Positions 26,501-41,500 of a stretch of DNA of 64,000 nt are shown here, one piece after another (within the stretch, counting starts at the first letter, position 1; every line of letters begins with the position of its first letter). Origin of the DNA: Brachionus plicatilis (lineage: Eukaryota; Rotifera; Eurotatoria; Ploima; Brachionidae); NCBI GenBank assembly GCA_010279815.1, contig QEOQ01000493.1, forward strand, positions 62,001 through 126,000, read 5' to 3'. The notes below the pieces were generated by a model. The model was given only the letters and a program-made list of their open reading frames with translations. It searched no databases and was not told the DNA's origin. Both the position numbers and the translations under genes were made by a program.

Positions 26501-29500
26501 ATATTTTTATGTGTAGAAAAATACCACGTCTAGCGAACAAAGTGATAATCAATCATCGCCTTATCGCTCTGCATCTACATCTTCATTGACTACGCTTTCA
26601 TCAAGTACGATTACAAAACCAGCTTGGTCCTCCTCATCCTCATCCTCATCCTCATTAACCACATCGCTACAATCTTCTACCGAGACTGTAAACAATACAC
26701 TAGTAATTAACTCTGAACGAGACTCAGACCTATTAGACAAATTGTTCAGCAATTTAGAGTCCAAACGAGCCAAAAATGGTAGCACTGGTCGCTTTGTAAC
26801 AACCAATTTTAAATCACAGAAAGTCAACAATACTCAAAACGAGCACAAATTTGCCAACATAATTCGATATTTGAGCGAAACAAAAAAGAAAAGTGGTCAA
26901 GATCCGCGCCAAAGCATGGTATTGACAGAGAAACGTTGCGCAGAGAACCCGCAGCCTTTGTTCAAGAGCCGCAAGGATCCGCTCGCCAACGATGAGGACC
27001 GAAATGGAAAAAATTCTAAGCCTTTAAAAAATGTTAATTTTAGAATTTTGAAAAATTCTCATCGAAAAGCAGAGTCGACAGCCGAGCGGCCTGTGCGCAC
27101 CAACACTTGCCAAGACCACTACTTACAAATAAGCTCGGCGCCGTGCAAGCGTCTTCGCTCGCCCTCAAACAGCGACTACAACAGCTTGCTCAACTTGGCG
27201 CACTCACAGTCACACAACAATCGGAGTCTGAGAAAAATAACCATCAAACCATTGGCTCGGTCGCTCTCGGTCAACTATTTGTACCACAAAAGACAGGGCG
27301 ACTTGAGGCGCTACCAAAAAAATGCTCTGATCAAGATTCGTCTAAAGCGGGCCGGCTTCACCACCGAGGACATTGACGACATCTACATGCCCAAACAGCT
27401 CGACATGTTCGAGAGAAAACTCAAACAGTCCATGGACATCTCGGACAATTCCGAACTAGAAGAGACCAAAGTGAGACAAGAACGACTGTCCAGAGTCAGA
27501 AACAAACGCTTCAAATGCGACATGGACAAAAATGTGACCCGGTCCAAAATAATTATCAACTACAGGACAGCGGCATGCGAGCCAGCCAGCGAGCAGCATT
27601 TGGATTTGGAGAAAAACAGCTATCTTGACCAGGCCAAACGCAAGCTGGACATGATGAAAAGTTCCAATGGCTCCTACTACTACAATTTGAATAACAAATT
27701 AAAATCTTCTGTCACCAATTTGGTCCGGGCGTCGCAGGATTTGGCGCGCACTGCCGAAATAAAGAGCAAATTTGTGAACAGAAATTGGTCGCTGAAAGAA
27801 GTCTATGACATCAGACGAAGCCAAATAAGATCCAATAACCTGCAGACAATTAACTTGGACAGCTCAACACAAGCGCAGAACAATTTTACGTGTGATGACT
27901 TGGACAGTGATTGCACGCCTTGGATCATTGATAACTATGGACGAAAGTTGACCATGGAAGCATTGAGACGCAAGACAGAAAGTCAAACAAGAACCAAGTC
28001 GCCGTATGTGTCCCAATATTACGCCAAGTCAAACGATTCGGTCGGACACCACGATTTGTGGCTGATCGACCGAGACATAAGGCGCCATTTGAAAAACACT
28101 TCCAATTCGAATTTGAGCGACAGCGATGTGAGCATGACCGACACGGAAACAAGCAGTGATGACACTAGACCCATAGTGCCGCAAAAAATAAACAAACCTG
28201 ACAACAGTCTGAAAAATAAAATACTCAAGGCTATCAACAAGTCGCTGTTGACCAGCGAGGTGTCCGGCATAGATCTTAATTTGCTCAAGCTGAACGATTC
28301 GGTCAAGCGAACGCTGAAGCGTGTGGAAAAAAAGGCGCTGGAACGCGACCTCGAACACGATCTGATACGCTCTTTTTCGTGCAACCATTTGGCCGACTTG
28401 AGAAAAGAAGACATCAAATACATCAACATGAGGGTAAATGGCATCAATTCCTACTCTGCCGAAGACGTCCAAGACTTGTACATTCCAAAAATGTTGGACA
28501 ATTTCAAGCTCAAATTGGCTGTGGAAAAAGAGTGCCAGCCAAGGCGCATTTTGGCCGCAAAAAAACTCGCTTTCGACGATTTGAATCGAGCTTTGGTCAC
28601 AAGTCCACCGCCAGTTCAGCTCAAATCACCGGCGATCATAGCCACGCCAGTCTCGCCCCAATACTCCAACACAGACAATTTGTTCAAGCAAATAATCCAG
28701 GAGAGGATCAGCGAGTTCGACCACAGAATTGCCAGCGAAATAAGCTCCACGATGACCAGAAAAAAAGTGCACGATGACGACGTGTCCACCGACAACGACC
28801 AGGACGACTCCATCGAAATATCGTCCGATTCGGACGATTTCAACATCAGCGAACACGAAATGAAACACTTTGACTCGTCCATATCCAAGTCCAGAATTGA
28901 GTCGGCCATTAACAAAAGCTTGACCTTAAAAAATCCCGGCGAGCTCATATCTGACTTTTACATATCCAACATGAACTTTGCCATGCGCTACAGCGTCGAG
29001 TACATTCAGAAGATTGCCAACGAAATGCGCCAAAGACGCCACCAACAAGACTCCATGTACTTTCACTCGGACAACGAGTCCAAGCTAAACAATCGAGTGC
29101 AGCGATCGTTTAGCGTGGACAGATTGTATGCGGTGCGCAAAGAACACTTGAGATACTCGAATGGTGCACGCAACCACAGGATTAGCTTTACCACTGATGA
29201 CATACAGGACATTTATATGCCGTTTTGTTTGGACAATTACAAGAGGAAAATAGCCGTGGAATTGGAGCGCAGGCGGCGACAAGCCGAGCAGACCAATCTG
29301 GACATGGAGTATGAGATGAGCCAAAATTTAAACCAAGTAAAAGCATCACAACCAATTGTTCTGGATGATTTGGACATATTTATGATCAAAAAATCTACAT
29401 TTAGCATTCAGGAGAATAGGCTGGATGACCAAGTTGTTCGAATAGACCAGCCAGTGGTTTGGCTTGACAAACATGAGGCTGGCAAGCGGCCTGTTGAACT

Positions 29501-32500
29501 ATTGGAAAAAGTGGTTGGCCACCTGCCCGTGATTAATGTTGACAGAACAGATGCAAGATCGATTGATCGAGTGTGCGAGAGTGTGCAAAGAGCTAGACAC
29601 AGTGTGGAGCCAAAGCCAGCATTTCAAAGCATCCAATCGAATTCTGTTCGGTTCAAGAGTGCTGAAGATCAGGCTCGATTCGAAAGAGCCAAAGTTTCTA
29701 TCCAAAAAAGACTTAGTTTTTTTGAAAACTATCCATTGGTAAGTCACATAGAGCCAGTTTTGCATGACCAACCGATTCAGATAGACCAAGCTAAATTGAG
29801 CTTGCAAAATTGTGACCAAATAAATTATCCGCTTGTTAACAATGTTGATCTAAATGAAAAATCGGACTGTTCATCGATGACTTCGTCAGTTAGTGGCGAG
29901 TCCAGCGATTCGCTCAGCAACATTCCAATGGACAACTTTGAGCAAAGCTATGAAAAAAACAAACTGGTCAAGGACAGAGCTAGTGTTTCGTTGGTACCTG
30001 ATGACAAAACATTGAGTCACGGACCATTTAGAGTCACCAAAATAGAACAAGTTCCTATATTGGAAAAATCCAATGTCAACTATGAAGAGAAAATATTTGA
30101 CTTTGCAAAAGTTAATTCAGTCAAACCAATAAACATGCCTATTGAGTCGCTGGACATTGTTTCTCGTCTTTATTCCAATTATTTTCAGCCCGAAAAGGTT
30201 GAGACCCTTGAGCCAAATTTTTCCTATGTTCAAGATCAACTTAAAAGCGAACCATTAGTACACAAACCAAATGATGTAATCTACAATGCACCTACTGTAC
30301 AAAGACAAGAAATGTACTCTGTTCGACAAGAAACTCATCAACCAGTGGGCCTAAAACGACCTGAATACATAATTGAGGAATATGCCAAGAAGCCACTTAA
30401 TTCCGAAATAACTTTTCTATATGAAAATTTAAATTCATTTAGAGTTAATGACTTAAAAGATAAGGCAACTGTTGGTCAGTATGAAACCGAATTGGTTAGT
30501 TCTAATTGGAAATATGAGAAAACATTTCACGTGCCCGAGACAAATAGTGAAGATCAAATGATGGACTTGCCGGAACAAATTGAAACAGTAAATGTGGTAA
30601 ATGTGGACGATATGACGCGAATTGAAGAATTGCCTCAATTTGTGCCCAATGTGGCCAGTGTTCTTGTACCTACTGATGTGAAAAATGCAGAACAAGTTGT
30701 GCAAGAAGAATATGAGCTTGATGAGATTAGTGATGAGGCAGAGAGTGAGAAAAATTTGAGTGTTAGAGAAGAAGTGGATCAGATCGGTGTTGCCAATATT
30801 ACCGAATTTAAACAAGTTGAAGAAGCGAATATTGACGAAGTTAGCCTATCTGATGTGGACTCAGTGCATTTTGAATCTTATGATATGCAAGTGGCTCAAA
30901 AAACTGAAAAAATTCCATGTGAAATTAATCAACCATTGAATCCACTTAAAAATAAAGTCTACAATTTGCCAAATTTAAACTCTGATTTTATAGAAAATGT
31001 CACTGAGGAGTTTTACGCGCCGGTATTTCAAACCGATCAGATTGAACAAGTTAAAGATGTTCAAAGATTAGAATTGTGTCAACAGCCTAGAAAAATATCC
31101 ATGTTAAATTTAGCTAGACAAGAATCAATACAGAGTCTTAAAAGTCAAGCAGAGAATATTCCAGTGGATGATCAGATTCCGCTTAGTGCAGCTTCAAAGC
31201 AAGAAATATACCAATTTAGCTCAAAACCACTTGTCCAAAAACCAATTACATTCAACGCTCCATTATTAGAAAATCAAGTGTATGATTATTTGATGGCCAA
31301 CGAACTAGAGACTAAGCAAGAAACTCGTCACACAATGCTATCTCCGAAAAAAATTGAATCTTTAGATAAAGCTCATGTCGAGGCCAGACCTGTCTATTTG
31401 AATCAAGCAGAATCGAATGTGTCCCATGAAGAAATGGAAAGTTTGCAGTACATGGATGAAGACATAGTTGATAAAGAAATCATTGAGCCCAAAAAAGAGA
31501 TGGTCTATCAAGCACAACATCTTCAGATTAGTCGCCCTGTCAAGGCTCTCAATTTAGGCGACGAAAAAACCGACAACTTTTTGTTCACGGGTACTAATGA
31601 TTACGAGGAATTAATGGAAGAGCCAGAGTTTGCTGTAATAAGAAAAGAGGAAGAATTAGCTGCGAGAATAGAACGACCAGAGGTTGTTGAAGTGATTAAC
31701 AGTCCGGTTGTATCAACACGAATAGATGACTTTTTGGAAAGTGTAAAACCTTTAAATTTTATGGAACTAGATTTTGAGGAACAAGTCAGCATTAGCACCA
31801 GAAAACTAGATCTTAATCGACCTACTGAAGTTAAAGTGTCTATCAAAAAATCTTATGGTCAATCTGATGTGGAAGAAATTTTTTATAATGAAAATTGCTC
31901 AGAATTTGAAAATAGAGACGTGCCCATAGAGCCTCATTATAGTGAAAATAAAATTGGCCAGCAGTCACCTTACGGTCAGCTAAGAGTTGGTCTTGTTGAA
32001 AAAATTGGCCGCGGTAAGATTTTAAATACAATTATATGTTTGGTAATCTTAAATGAAATTTAAGTCATTTGTTTAAAAAGTATTTGTTTCGGAAATTTTT
32101 CTTCAGGTTATAGAGAAAAAATTTAATTTAAAATTATTGTAAATATTATTACAAAAAGAAATTAATTTCCGAGGCGTTTTAAGAATAAAATTCAAATTAA
32201 AAAAAAAACTAATTAAAAAAAAATTAGTAGCTCAGTTGTATTTTTTACTTTGAAATTTTAGTTCAATTATTTTGTTAATAATAATCAGCTTTTGATATTA
32301 ATTTTAAAAAAATGAAATTTTTACTGTTCTTTTATTATTTTGGGATTTAGAGTACAACGCTGCTTGACCAGCAAATATTTTTAATAATTTGAAAAAAATT
32401 TCGAAGCTTCTCATTAGCTAATGATCAAATAATTATTAGTTAAAAATTTTAGTCATTTTTCAAATCTTTATTTTTCATTGACGAATTTATATAACATTTT

Positions 32501-35500
32501 TCTCTTTTTACAACTCAATTTTTCTACTAGTCAAAGCACTTGTTTTTTCGAGCAGATTTTAAAACTGTTTTAAAACTAAATTGAATTTTTTTGTCAATGG
32601 TCACACAGGTGCTCTTAAGCAATCAAGTATTTTCTAGAAAATCTTTTATTTATTTTTGCTTTTATGTTTTAAAAACTAGTTTTAAGTGTAAACATTGCTT
32701 AAAAAAATACAGACCTTTATAATTGAAATTGAAAACTAATTAAAAATTTTAATTGACCGCCTAAATTCAAGCTCGTCCTGTTTAGTTAAAACAAATATCT
32801 TAATAATTAAAGGTTTGCTTTTAGCTAAAGAAGAGACATCTTCAATTAAGAACGAAGAACCAATCGAGTTCAAAACAAGCCAACTACAAAGCGAAGAATT
32901 TGGGCAGACTAATTTTGAGCCAAAAACCAGCATGGAACGATTAGAAAAAATTAAATCTCAGACTGTTTTGAGCAATCCGACAATAGGTTTACTACATACT
33001 AAAACAGTTGAAAAATTTAAAACTGACAGTGTGGTTAACCAAAATCCAGAGATCAAGGTCCAAGATCAAGAGTCCTCGGACAAAAAATATGTCACCAAAA
33101 TCCAATGTTTCAATCTTCCGCGCGAATCATACACCCAAGGAGATGAACAAGCTCCAATCGAGCTTAATAACAATTATAACCACATGGAATCTAGGGTATC
33201 GACTGAAAATGTATCTGACTATCAAAAGGTAGGTATCGATAAAAAAATAAAATTAAACCTAGCAGCTCTTAACACTGAGAGCTCAGAAAACGAAGAGGAT
33301 AAATTAGAACCTATTAGGGAAATAGATAATAATTTAGAAATGGCACAACCAACAACTATTGATCAAAATATGAATCAAGCTACAATTTTAACTCTGAATA
33401 AATACGCCCGGTGTAGAGAAATAATCGAATTATACAACACTTATAAAGCAGATGATTTTGAAAATCAATTAGATCCTGACATTCAATGTGTCCCAATGCT
33501 TCAACAAAATTTAACAGATAATCAAATAAAGATCAATGAAACTAGACATATCAGCTTTGGTCTTCCAGGACAAGACAAATTTTCAGAATGCGAAGAAATT
33601 GGTCTTGATGAAAGCGATGAAATCAAGCCTATCTTGTCCCACGAGCCTAATCTAATTACTGATTATCAAAAATCAAAAACAACAGCTATTTCTATGCCAA
33701 TGGAAAATAATTTTTCAATTTCGTCCAGTAGTTTGGACTCACTGGAAAATGAGATTCCAAATGAATCGAACTCTAATGTTCAATATGTTAAACAACTGGA
33801 CAAAATTGACAAAATTGAATCTATAAAACCTTTTAATTTAAATAGATTTGAAAAAGTTGAATCTCCAATAGATCAAGGAGAAGAATTTAAGGAAATTTTA
33901 AATCTTGAAAATACATTTGTAAAATCAGAAATTGATGAGCTAAATCAAAAAATTGATAATCAAAATATAACTCTGATTAATGTACCTATGGAAATGATTA
34001 AAAGCGAATCTGAAGATGAACTAGAATCGATAAGTGATGGTAGTTTGATAGAGCAGCAAAATTTAAATATAAGAAAAGAGACAAAACCATTTATTACCGC
34101 GGAAAAAAAGTCCGAAAATATTTTTAATGCACCAAAAATTCAAAATGTCTCATTATATGACTCTCAGGAGGTTGATGAACTCAGTTTTGACAAAGAATCT
34201 GAGCATGATGCTAAATATAGTTTTGATGAAACTCGAATGGAAACATATGAAATTCAGAACCGATTTCATTCTTATAATTTGGCTAAAACTGAACAAAATA
34301 GCATGCAATTTGAAGAAACAGACAGCTTTTCTTTGGAATCAATGGATGAAAATTACTTGATTCCAATATCTAAAGTGAACATTGTTTCTTCTCAGCCAGT
34401 TATAAAAAAAAACATAGAATGCTTAAATGCCGCAGAAATAAACAAATATGATCCAGGATTTGAGCAGACTGAACATTTTCAAGAAAATCTTTTGGACACA
34501 AATAATTTGGAATCAACTTTGGAGCAAATTCCATTACAGTCCCATATTAACAAAAATACAATTGAGTATTTAAATGCCGCAGAAATAAACAAATATGATC
34601 CAGGATTTGAGCAGACTGAACATTTTCAAGAAAATCTTTTGGACACAAATAATTTGGAATCAACTTTGGAGCAAATTCCACTGCATACTCCACTACAGCG
34701 TTTAAAAACAATCCAGGCATTCAATGCTCCCACAGATGTACAATCAGAAGATATTGCCGAGCATACTCATAGTTTTGTTGAAGAAATGAATTTAGAAAAT
34801 ATTTCATTTGATTTCGTTCAAAATGAAGTTACTCAAAGACACTCAAAATTTTCAGTTCATTATTTGAATGCGGCAAAAATTATATCGGAAAGTTATTCAA
34901 GCTTACACGAAGCACATAGTTTTAGTATTGAATCGAAATCAGAATCAAATTTGGAGCTCAAAGAACAGAGCGAATATTTGAATAGGGAACAAAAAAAAAC
35001 TAGAATTGAATTATTGAATGCACCCAATATTGTGAAGAAAAGTTTTGGGAATTTAGAAGAAGCTCAAGTCTTAGAATCGGACAGAGATTTAGTTAACAAA
35101 ATCGAGCCCAAAATTGAACAAACAAATTTAAGCCAAGAACAATTAGAGTCTAAAATAAAATTTTTAAATGCACCAAATACAGAAGAAGATAGGCTGAGTG
35201 ATTTTGAAGAAGCTGAAAGTTTCCGCTTGGATCCTGATAGTGAGGTTATTTTAAATCCAAGTGTACAGGCAAACAATCTTAGCTTTAGCCAGACAAAAAA
35301 TCAGGTAGAAACTTTAAATGCGCCTCAAACCGAACACGAAGAGTTAAGCTCAGAAAAACTAGACTATTTTGGTCCAGATGAAAAAAATGAGGCACAACTT
35401 GAACCTAAAATTGAGATAGAACTAATAAATTTAAAACCTTATTCGCAAGTAAATCAAGCTCTTAATGCTCCAAAACTAAATGAAGTTAGTCTCAGTCACA

Positions 35501-38500
35501 TCGATGACGCGGACAGTCTTGACGGAAGCGAACCTTTAGTCGAAGAGCCATTTATTTCCCAATATAACATAAGCTTAACAAAAGCATCCTCGAACGAAAG
35601 AATTATTTTTCTAAATGCTCCAAAACATCAAGTTTTTAATTTTGATACTGATGAAAAGGCGGAAAATTTTCACATTCAAACAAATACTGGACAAAGCTCT
35701 ATAATCAGAATACAAAGTGAGGCCAATTTGAATGCATCCCGAGACATTATACGGCCTTTAGCTGCTCCCAAAATTGGCCAAGTTGATCAAAATTTGGAAA
35801 ATGTAGAAAACTTCGATATTGAAATCTTAAATGAGTCCCGATTGGAAATAAATGATTGGGAGCCTGGATTTGACAATGCTTCTAAGAAATCTGTCATTAT
35901 TCTAGGCGCTGGTGTGTGCCGAAATCTCAGCCACACTTCTATTGAAAAAGCAGACAGCTTTGAGTCCAGGAAAGAAATGGAAAACACAGTAATCAGGAAT
36001 GAGACTAATTATCAGAATTATGCGAATGTTCAAGAACCAGTTAGGGTTTTGATGTGTGAAATGGAAAGTTCCATTCCATACGCTTTTAATGAGGATGCGA
36101 ATGAATTGCAAAATGAAAAATTTGTTGAATCAGTAGAGTTTAAACATGAATCAAATACATTGAACAACAAACCGGATAAGAAATTTTTATTATGGTTAAA
36201 TTATCCAAAGCTGGTACAGAATGAGGAAGAAGAAGCAAAGCGCATTGATGAAACCTTTGATTATTTGTATGAAAGAGTTGTAGCTGACATAAAATCAAAC
36301 GAATCTTGCTCGTTGGAAAAAGATTCTAACATGGTCCATATCGAAAAAGTTCTAAGCTTGTTCATTTCGAACCAAGAGCATGTGGAATACAATGAGGAAA
36401 TATTAAGGTTTTTTCCAAATCACAGACCTGAAGTTCAACACTTAATGCTGAACCAAACAAAGCCAGTTGAATTTGAAAAGGCTAAAAGAGAGACTTTAGA
36501 ACAACAGGTAGAGCCAAAAGACTTGTCTCTGGAAGAGGATTCAATTGAAGAAATGATAAAGCAAAAGAATGGCTCAGATTCAAGCTCGGAAGAAACTAGG
36601 CCTAGTTCGCGTGTGATCTTTAGCAAGTCTGATTTGTCTCATTTTTTCAACCAAGACGAAAACTTGAACCAATTTTCCAACTTTATTCAACCAAGTCAAA
36701 TAAATAAAATAACTAATCAAATTATCTTGAATGCAGCCAAGAACACCAGTTTGGAGCAAAAACTCGAGGAGACTTGGCAGCTGAATTTGGAAAGAAAATA
36801 TGAGCAAACAAGTGAAAGTGACTTGGCAACAATTCCAATTATTAAGTCTTCTAATTGGAATGATTTGATGACCAGTTCTCAAAATGATGAAAATACACTA
36901 AGTATTCATACAGATGAGGGTTCCTTTTTTGAAAATTATGAAACTGTCGAAACAATTGAGAACAAAGTTCACTCGACGCTGATAGATGAAAATTTTGATC
37001 TTTCGGATGATGTGTCGATTCACATTAGGCAAAAGTCGGACAGCGAAAATGACACAGACTCGACTTCTTTGTCGGAAAGCAGTGGCCGAATGCACCTGAT
37101 TGAATGTGTTGAAGTATTGACTGGGCCAGGTGTTCAAGACTCGCTGCAAATTAAAAAAGTTGATTTTAACAGACTAAGAGTTAAAGAAAAGTCAAAATTT
37201 CAGACCGATGATCCCAAGTCACGCTTCAAAATCAATTTAAAGAAAGAGGAAATTGTTGATTTGAGCCATCAAGACAATTTAAATGTTACTACCAAGCAGG
37301 AATTTGCCAAAAAATTTGTCGAACAAATAATCAATTTAAATGCTTCTAGATTGAGTCCGCATTTGGCTTTGACCGATCATACCGAGCGTCTTAATCGGGA
37401 CATTAACTGCATTGCCTCTAAAAATACTAATGAAATTCTAAACACCTTGTCTAGCATTAAATGCGATTTGAGCAAGCATTTTGCAGACTCGCTCATTTCT
37501 GAATACGGACCAGAGAGTAACCTAATGGGTGAACAGTGCCTCAATATGAATTTAATGGAAGATTTTTCAGACAAAGAGGATTTATTCGAAAATTTTTCTA
37601 ATCGTTTGCATTCGTCGTCCAATTTCGGCGACGCTCTCCGAAACGATTATACAAAAGAGAGTAAAGTAAGATAATGGATCTAACAACTAACTAAATTTTG
37701 GCTTTTGTTAAGATAGGGCTACTCTTTAAAAAAAATATTTTTAAACTAATTTTAAAATAATTATTAATTATTTTATTTTGTCTTTAAGGTACTTTTTTTT
37801 TAACCATCAAAAGGACACGTAAAACTTAAACATTCTAAATTATTTATTATTTGGTGAATGTTAATGGTCCCATTTTTTTTTATGTTCACACAATCAAAGC
37901 TATTTATATAATTTATTTAAGATCATTTATTTTTAAATTTAAATTGCTTTTCTCTAGCTTTACAGCTAAGAGTTAAATAGTTCTACACGAATCCCGAATT
38001 TTTTCATCTATCCCCTTTCTAAATTAGAAAATACTTTTTTTTTCTTAAACTTAAAGGATTAATGTATTAGATCATATTTTCTTAATTTTTTGCACAATTA
38101 ACATTAACTAAAGATTTGTATGGACTTGTCTAGGTAAATTTGTTTCATTTTTTCATCAAGGGTTTAAGATTAATTCGGGGTCGTGTTGGAAAAATTGATA
38201 ATTGGTTATTAAAGAACATTTTAGTAATTGTGAATTTTAAAAACAACACAGAAATGAAAAAATCTTAATAGTTTTGTTTCATAATCTAAAATCTAAAAAA
38301 TTCAATGTATCACCTACATCCAAATTCTTTGCTAGCTGCAGAATAAAATCTAGGGGCTAGTCAATTTTGAAACCCACTGGTCTTATTATTTTTGAAGGTA
38401 AATTTTTTGACCATAAAATTTATCTTCAAATTTTTTTTGTTAATAAAAATAATTCTTTTTTTATATGGTACCAGTTTGGACGATGTAGTGGACCAGACTC

Positions 38501-41500
38501 TTGATTAAATTTTCATATATTATTGAATATGGTTTAAATCAACGATTAATTTAATTTATTAGTTTCAAATGATGAAAATAAAATTAATTAAAATGAATAT
38601 TATAAAATTAATTTTTTAAAAAATAAAAAATTCTATAAAAATTTGTCAAAAATTTTATGAATTTTTTCTCAATGAAGAGTCAATTTTCGGATCAAATTTA
38701 AATTTAATTAAAAAAATTTTGCATGCTCTTATAAGTAACAAATAAGTTTACAGAGACAAAAAAATATGACCAATTTGTCAAAAAATTGATTAGCCCAAGA
38801 CATTTTTTATAATTCGCATCAAAATCTAAAATTTTATGAAAATTGTAGAGTATTGACAGAAGTTGGATTTAGCTGAAACATTGAATGTGTCAACTGATAA
38901 AATTTACAGAATAAATTTTGTCCTCTTATCAAAAAAATTATTAACTTTTTTCATTGTTGTTCTGTTTATTATTTTTTTTATAAAATTCATGATGCCTTAG
39001 TTTAGGCTGGCTAGAAAAAAAAGCTTGATAAAAAAATCAATCTTTTATCATCATTGTTTGATTCGAAGCACTTGCTTCAAAATTTTATGTTCTCAAAGCT
39101 TAAAAGCTACTTTTGTTACAATTAAAATGTGACTTGAAATTTTGATACGATTTACAATGCCTTAGGTCTTCTTGAATCATAAATATGATAAATTTCAAAC
39201 TATATAAATATAAATATAAAATATAATAAAAATAATGTGCCTTGATTTAAAATTGTCCAGCATGACGCTCACCTTTAAGCCACTATTTGAATAACTTTCA
39301 AAAAAAAGCTAAATTTTTGGTGAATGAAGCATGTATGTGACACTCTACTTATGGTCGCAACTGATAAGCACATAGGTTGGGTATTGTTTCATGGGATATT
39401 TGATGCATTATAAAAAAAATCCTTAGATTTAAATAAATAACTAATTGAAGAAGTATTTTGTTAATTAGTTATTTGCGCAAAGTTTTTCGCTTAGTGTAGT
39501 AGCCAGCCCGGTTCGAACCCAAATGATTTTATCTACTAAAAATTGGGTCAAGTAAATTGATGGTCCTCAGCGGATTCGGCAAAGTTACCTTTAAAAAAAA
39601 AACTAATTTGATAAAAAATGATTCTAAAAAATGAAATTAAATTTTTTTCTTAATCCAAGTTAAACTTAAAGACATTTTAAAAAATAAATACCTAAATATT
39701 CTTTTATTTCCTAAAGTTTGTTTATTTGGTTTTTAAGTCGATTTAACCAATTTTTTTTTGTTTAATTGATTTATTCGGAAGTGATAGAAATCCTAATAGT
39801 CCTAAGTGTGTATGTCAAGTTTAACAAGATAAAAAATAACTTTTTTTGTTGTTTATTAAATATCTAACAAATTAGAATAATAAGGTTAAGGAGTAATTAA
39901 AACAATGTCGATTTGTATATCTATGGCAAGTGATACGACCATGCTAAGATCAAAAATTTAATTTAAAGATAGTAATTAAAAAATGCTTAAATTAAAGTTT
40001 TGTTTAGTGGTGCAGTATTAATGTTTGACTGAGCCCTATTGATGGCAAATACTAGGTTAATTCAACACAGACTTGTCTCATTTGATTGGGACTTTAGTCA
40101 AGAGTGGTTCGGCCAATTTAGAAAGCTAAATAAGCATTTAGAGTCAAAGAAATAGTGCCTGAAAAATAAATAATATTTACATTCTCTTAAAAAAACATTC
40201 TCATCAATTTGTATTCATAATGTTTGCAGATTCAGCACTCTTAGAAAATAAAGGTTAAAATAATTTATCGTCCAATTTAAAATTAAAACTCAGCTATTTA
40301 GTTAAATAGAGCCAATTAATAGTGGGCTTGAATGCCTAATATTGATAATTACTTTTAATATAACTAGTGTACACTTTGATCAAAAATTTCTTATTTAGAC
40401 TTTAAATGTTTGCCTAGAGTTTTAACAATGAATCGGTGCAAAAAATTTAAGCATAGGCTCATAATCAAACAGGTAGGTCCAACAAGCTTTACCAAATAGT
40501 TTGAAATTTATCATTATGACCAAATCCATTTTATATCTTTTTTTTTTATATTTATTATTTTTTTTGTTGCTTATTTCCTAAATAAAAAAATGTTCAAAAA
40601 GGACAACCAAATGGTGGAAATCCTTGCCCAAATAGTCAAGCATCGCACTTTGTCCAGCTACACGTCCGATTCAGATGACAGCTTGGAAAATTTGAAAAAA
40701 AACATAACCATGGACTCGATGCAAAGCTTTTTGGACAATGTGGCCAACACGGCCAAGCAAACAATTAACTCCAAAGGCGACGAATCAACTGATGATGAGA
40801 CCAGTATCCAAGAAATGCTCGTGTTCAATCAAAATTTTTTAAGTGAATAAAATTTTTCAACATTTAAAAAAAAATAAACACTTTTACTTTAAACATTTAT
40901 TTAGATCAAGATGAAAAAAAATTAATTAAGCCGGAAAAGTACAAGATTGGCACAATAAGCGCCGGTCTGTTCGAACCGGTCAGTTTTGAGGGCGAGAAAA
41001 TTGAAATGGTCAGTGGTGCGTCAATAGCGCGGCTTGTGGAGCCCAGCAGTGAAATCAAGGACTTTGAAGAGGCTGTAGAAATAGTGGACTCGGTGATGAT
41101 TGACCACACAAGCGAAGACGACAAGTCGACCACCAGCGAAGAGGTCACGTTTGAGCGCTGGACCGAAGAGACCAAACTGATCAAGACACAAATTTTCAAA
41201 GACGGAAATTTGGTCGAGGAAATAGTTAAACAATCGACTCCTGAACTGGTCGGCAACATACTCAAAGAAAAGATCATAGAGCGGCACGAGCACGTCAAGC
41301 ACATATCGCAGGACGTGCTCAAACGAGTGCGCATCAAGTCTCCCGGACAGTCGAGGCGCCAAAGCCTCGACGTCCAACAAATCCTCAACGAAGACTTGAA
41401 CGGCTCCAACATATTCATTGTGGAGCCCACAATCACATGTGTGCGTCCGGCCTCCTCCAAAGACAACACCTACTACATCCAGCATCAACAAGTGATCACA

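Noticed and set aside
28029..28472. Long antisense open frames over the GC-rich part of exon 3 (also 41021-41509, 41828-42376 and 42923-43381)
   Set aside because: They mirror the real plus-strand frame because of its codon bias and lack starts, splice sites and motifs of their own.
39485..39525. tRNA-like B box (GGTTCGAACCC) with a weak A-box-like word upstream
   Set aside because: The spacing is too short. No T-arm, anticodon arm or acceptor stem can be paired, so it is probably chance or a very old tRNA or SINE remnant.
37666..40602. Reading 20582-37674 and 40590-44517 as two genes
   Set aside because: Kept as an alternative only. A consensus gtaaga donor precedes the first stop and the phase matches the next exon, although the acceptor is weak.
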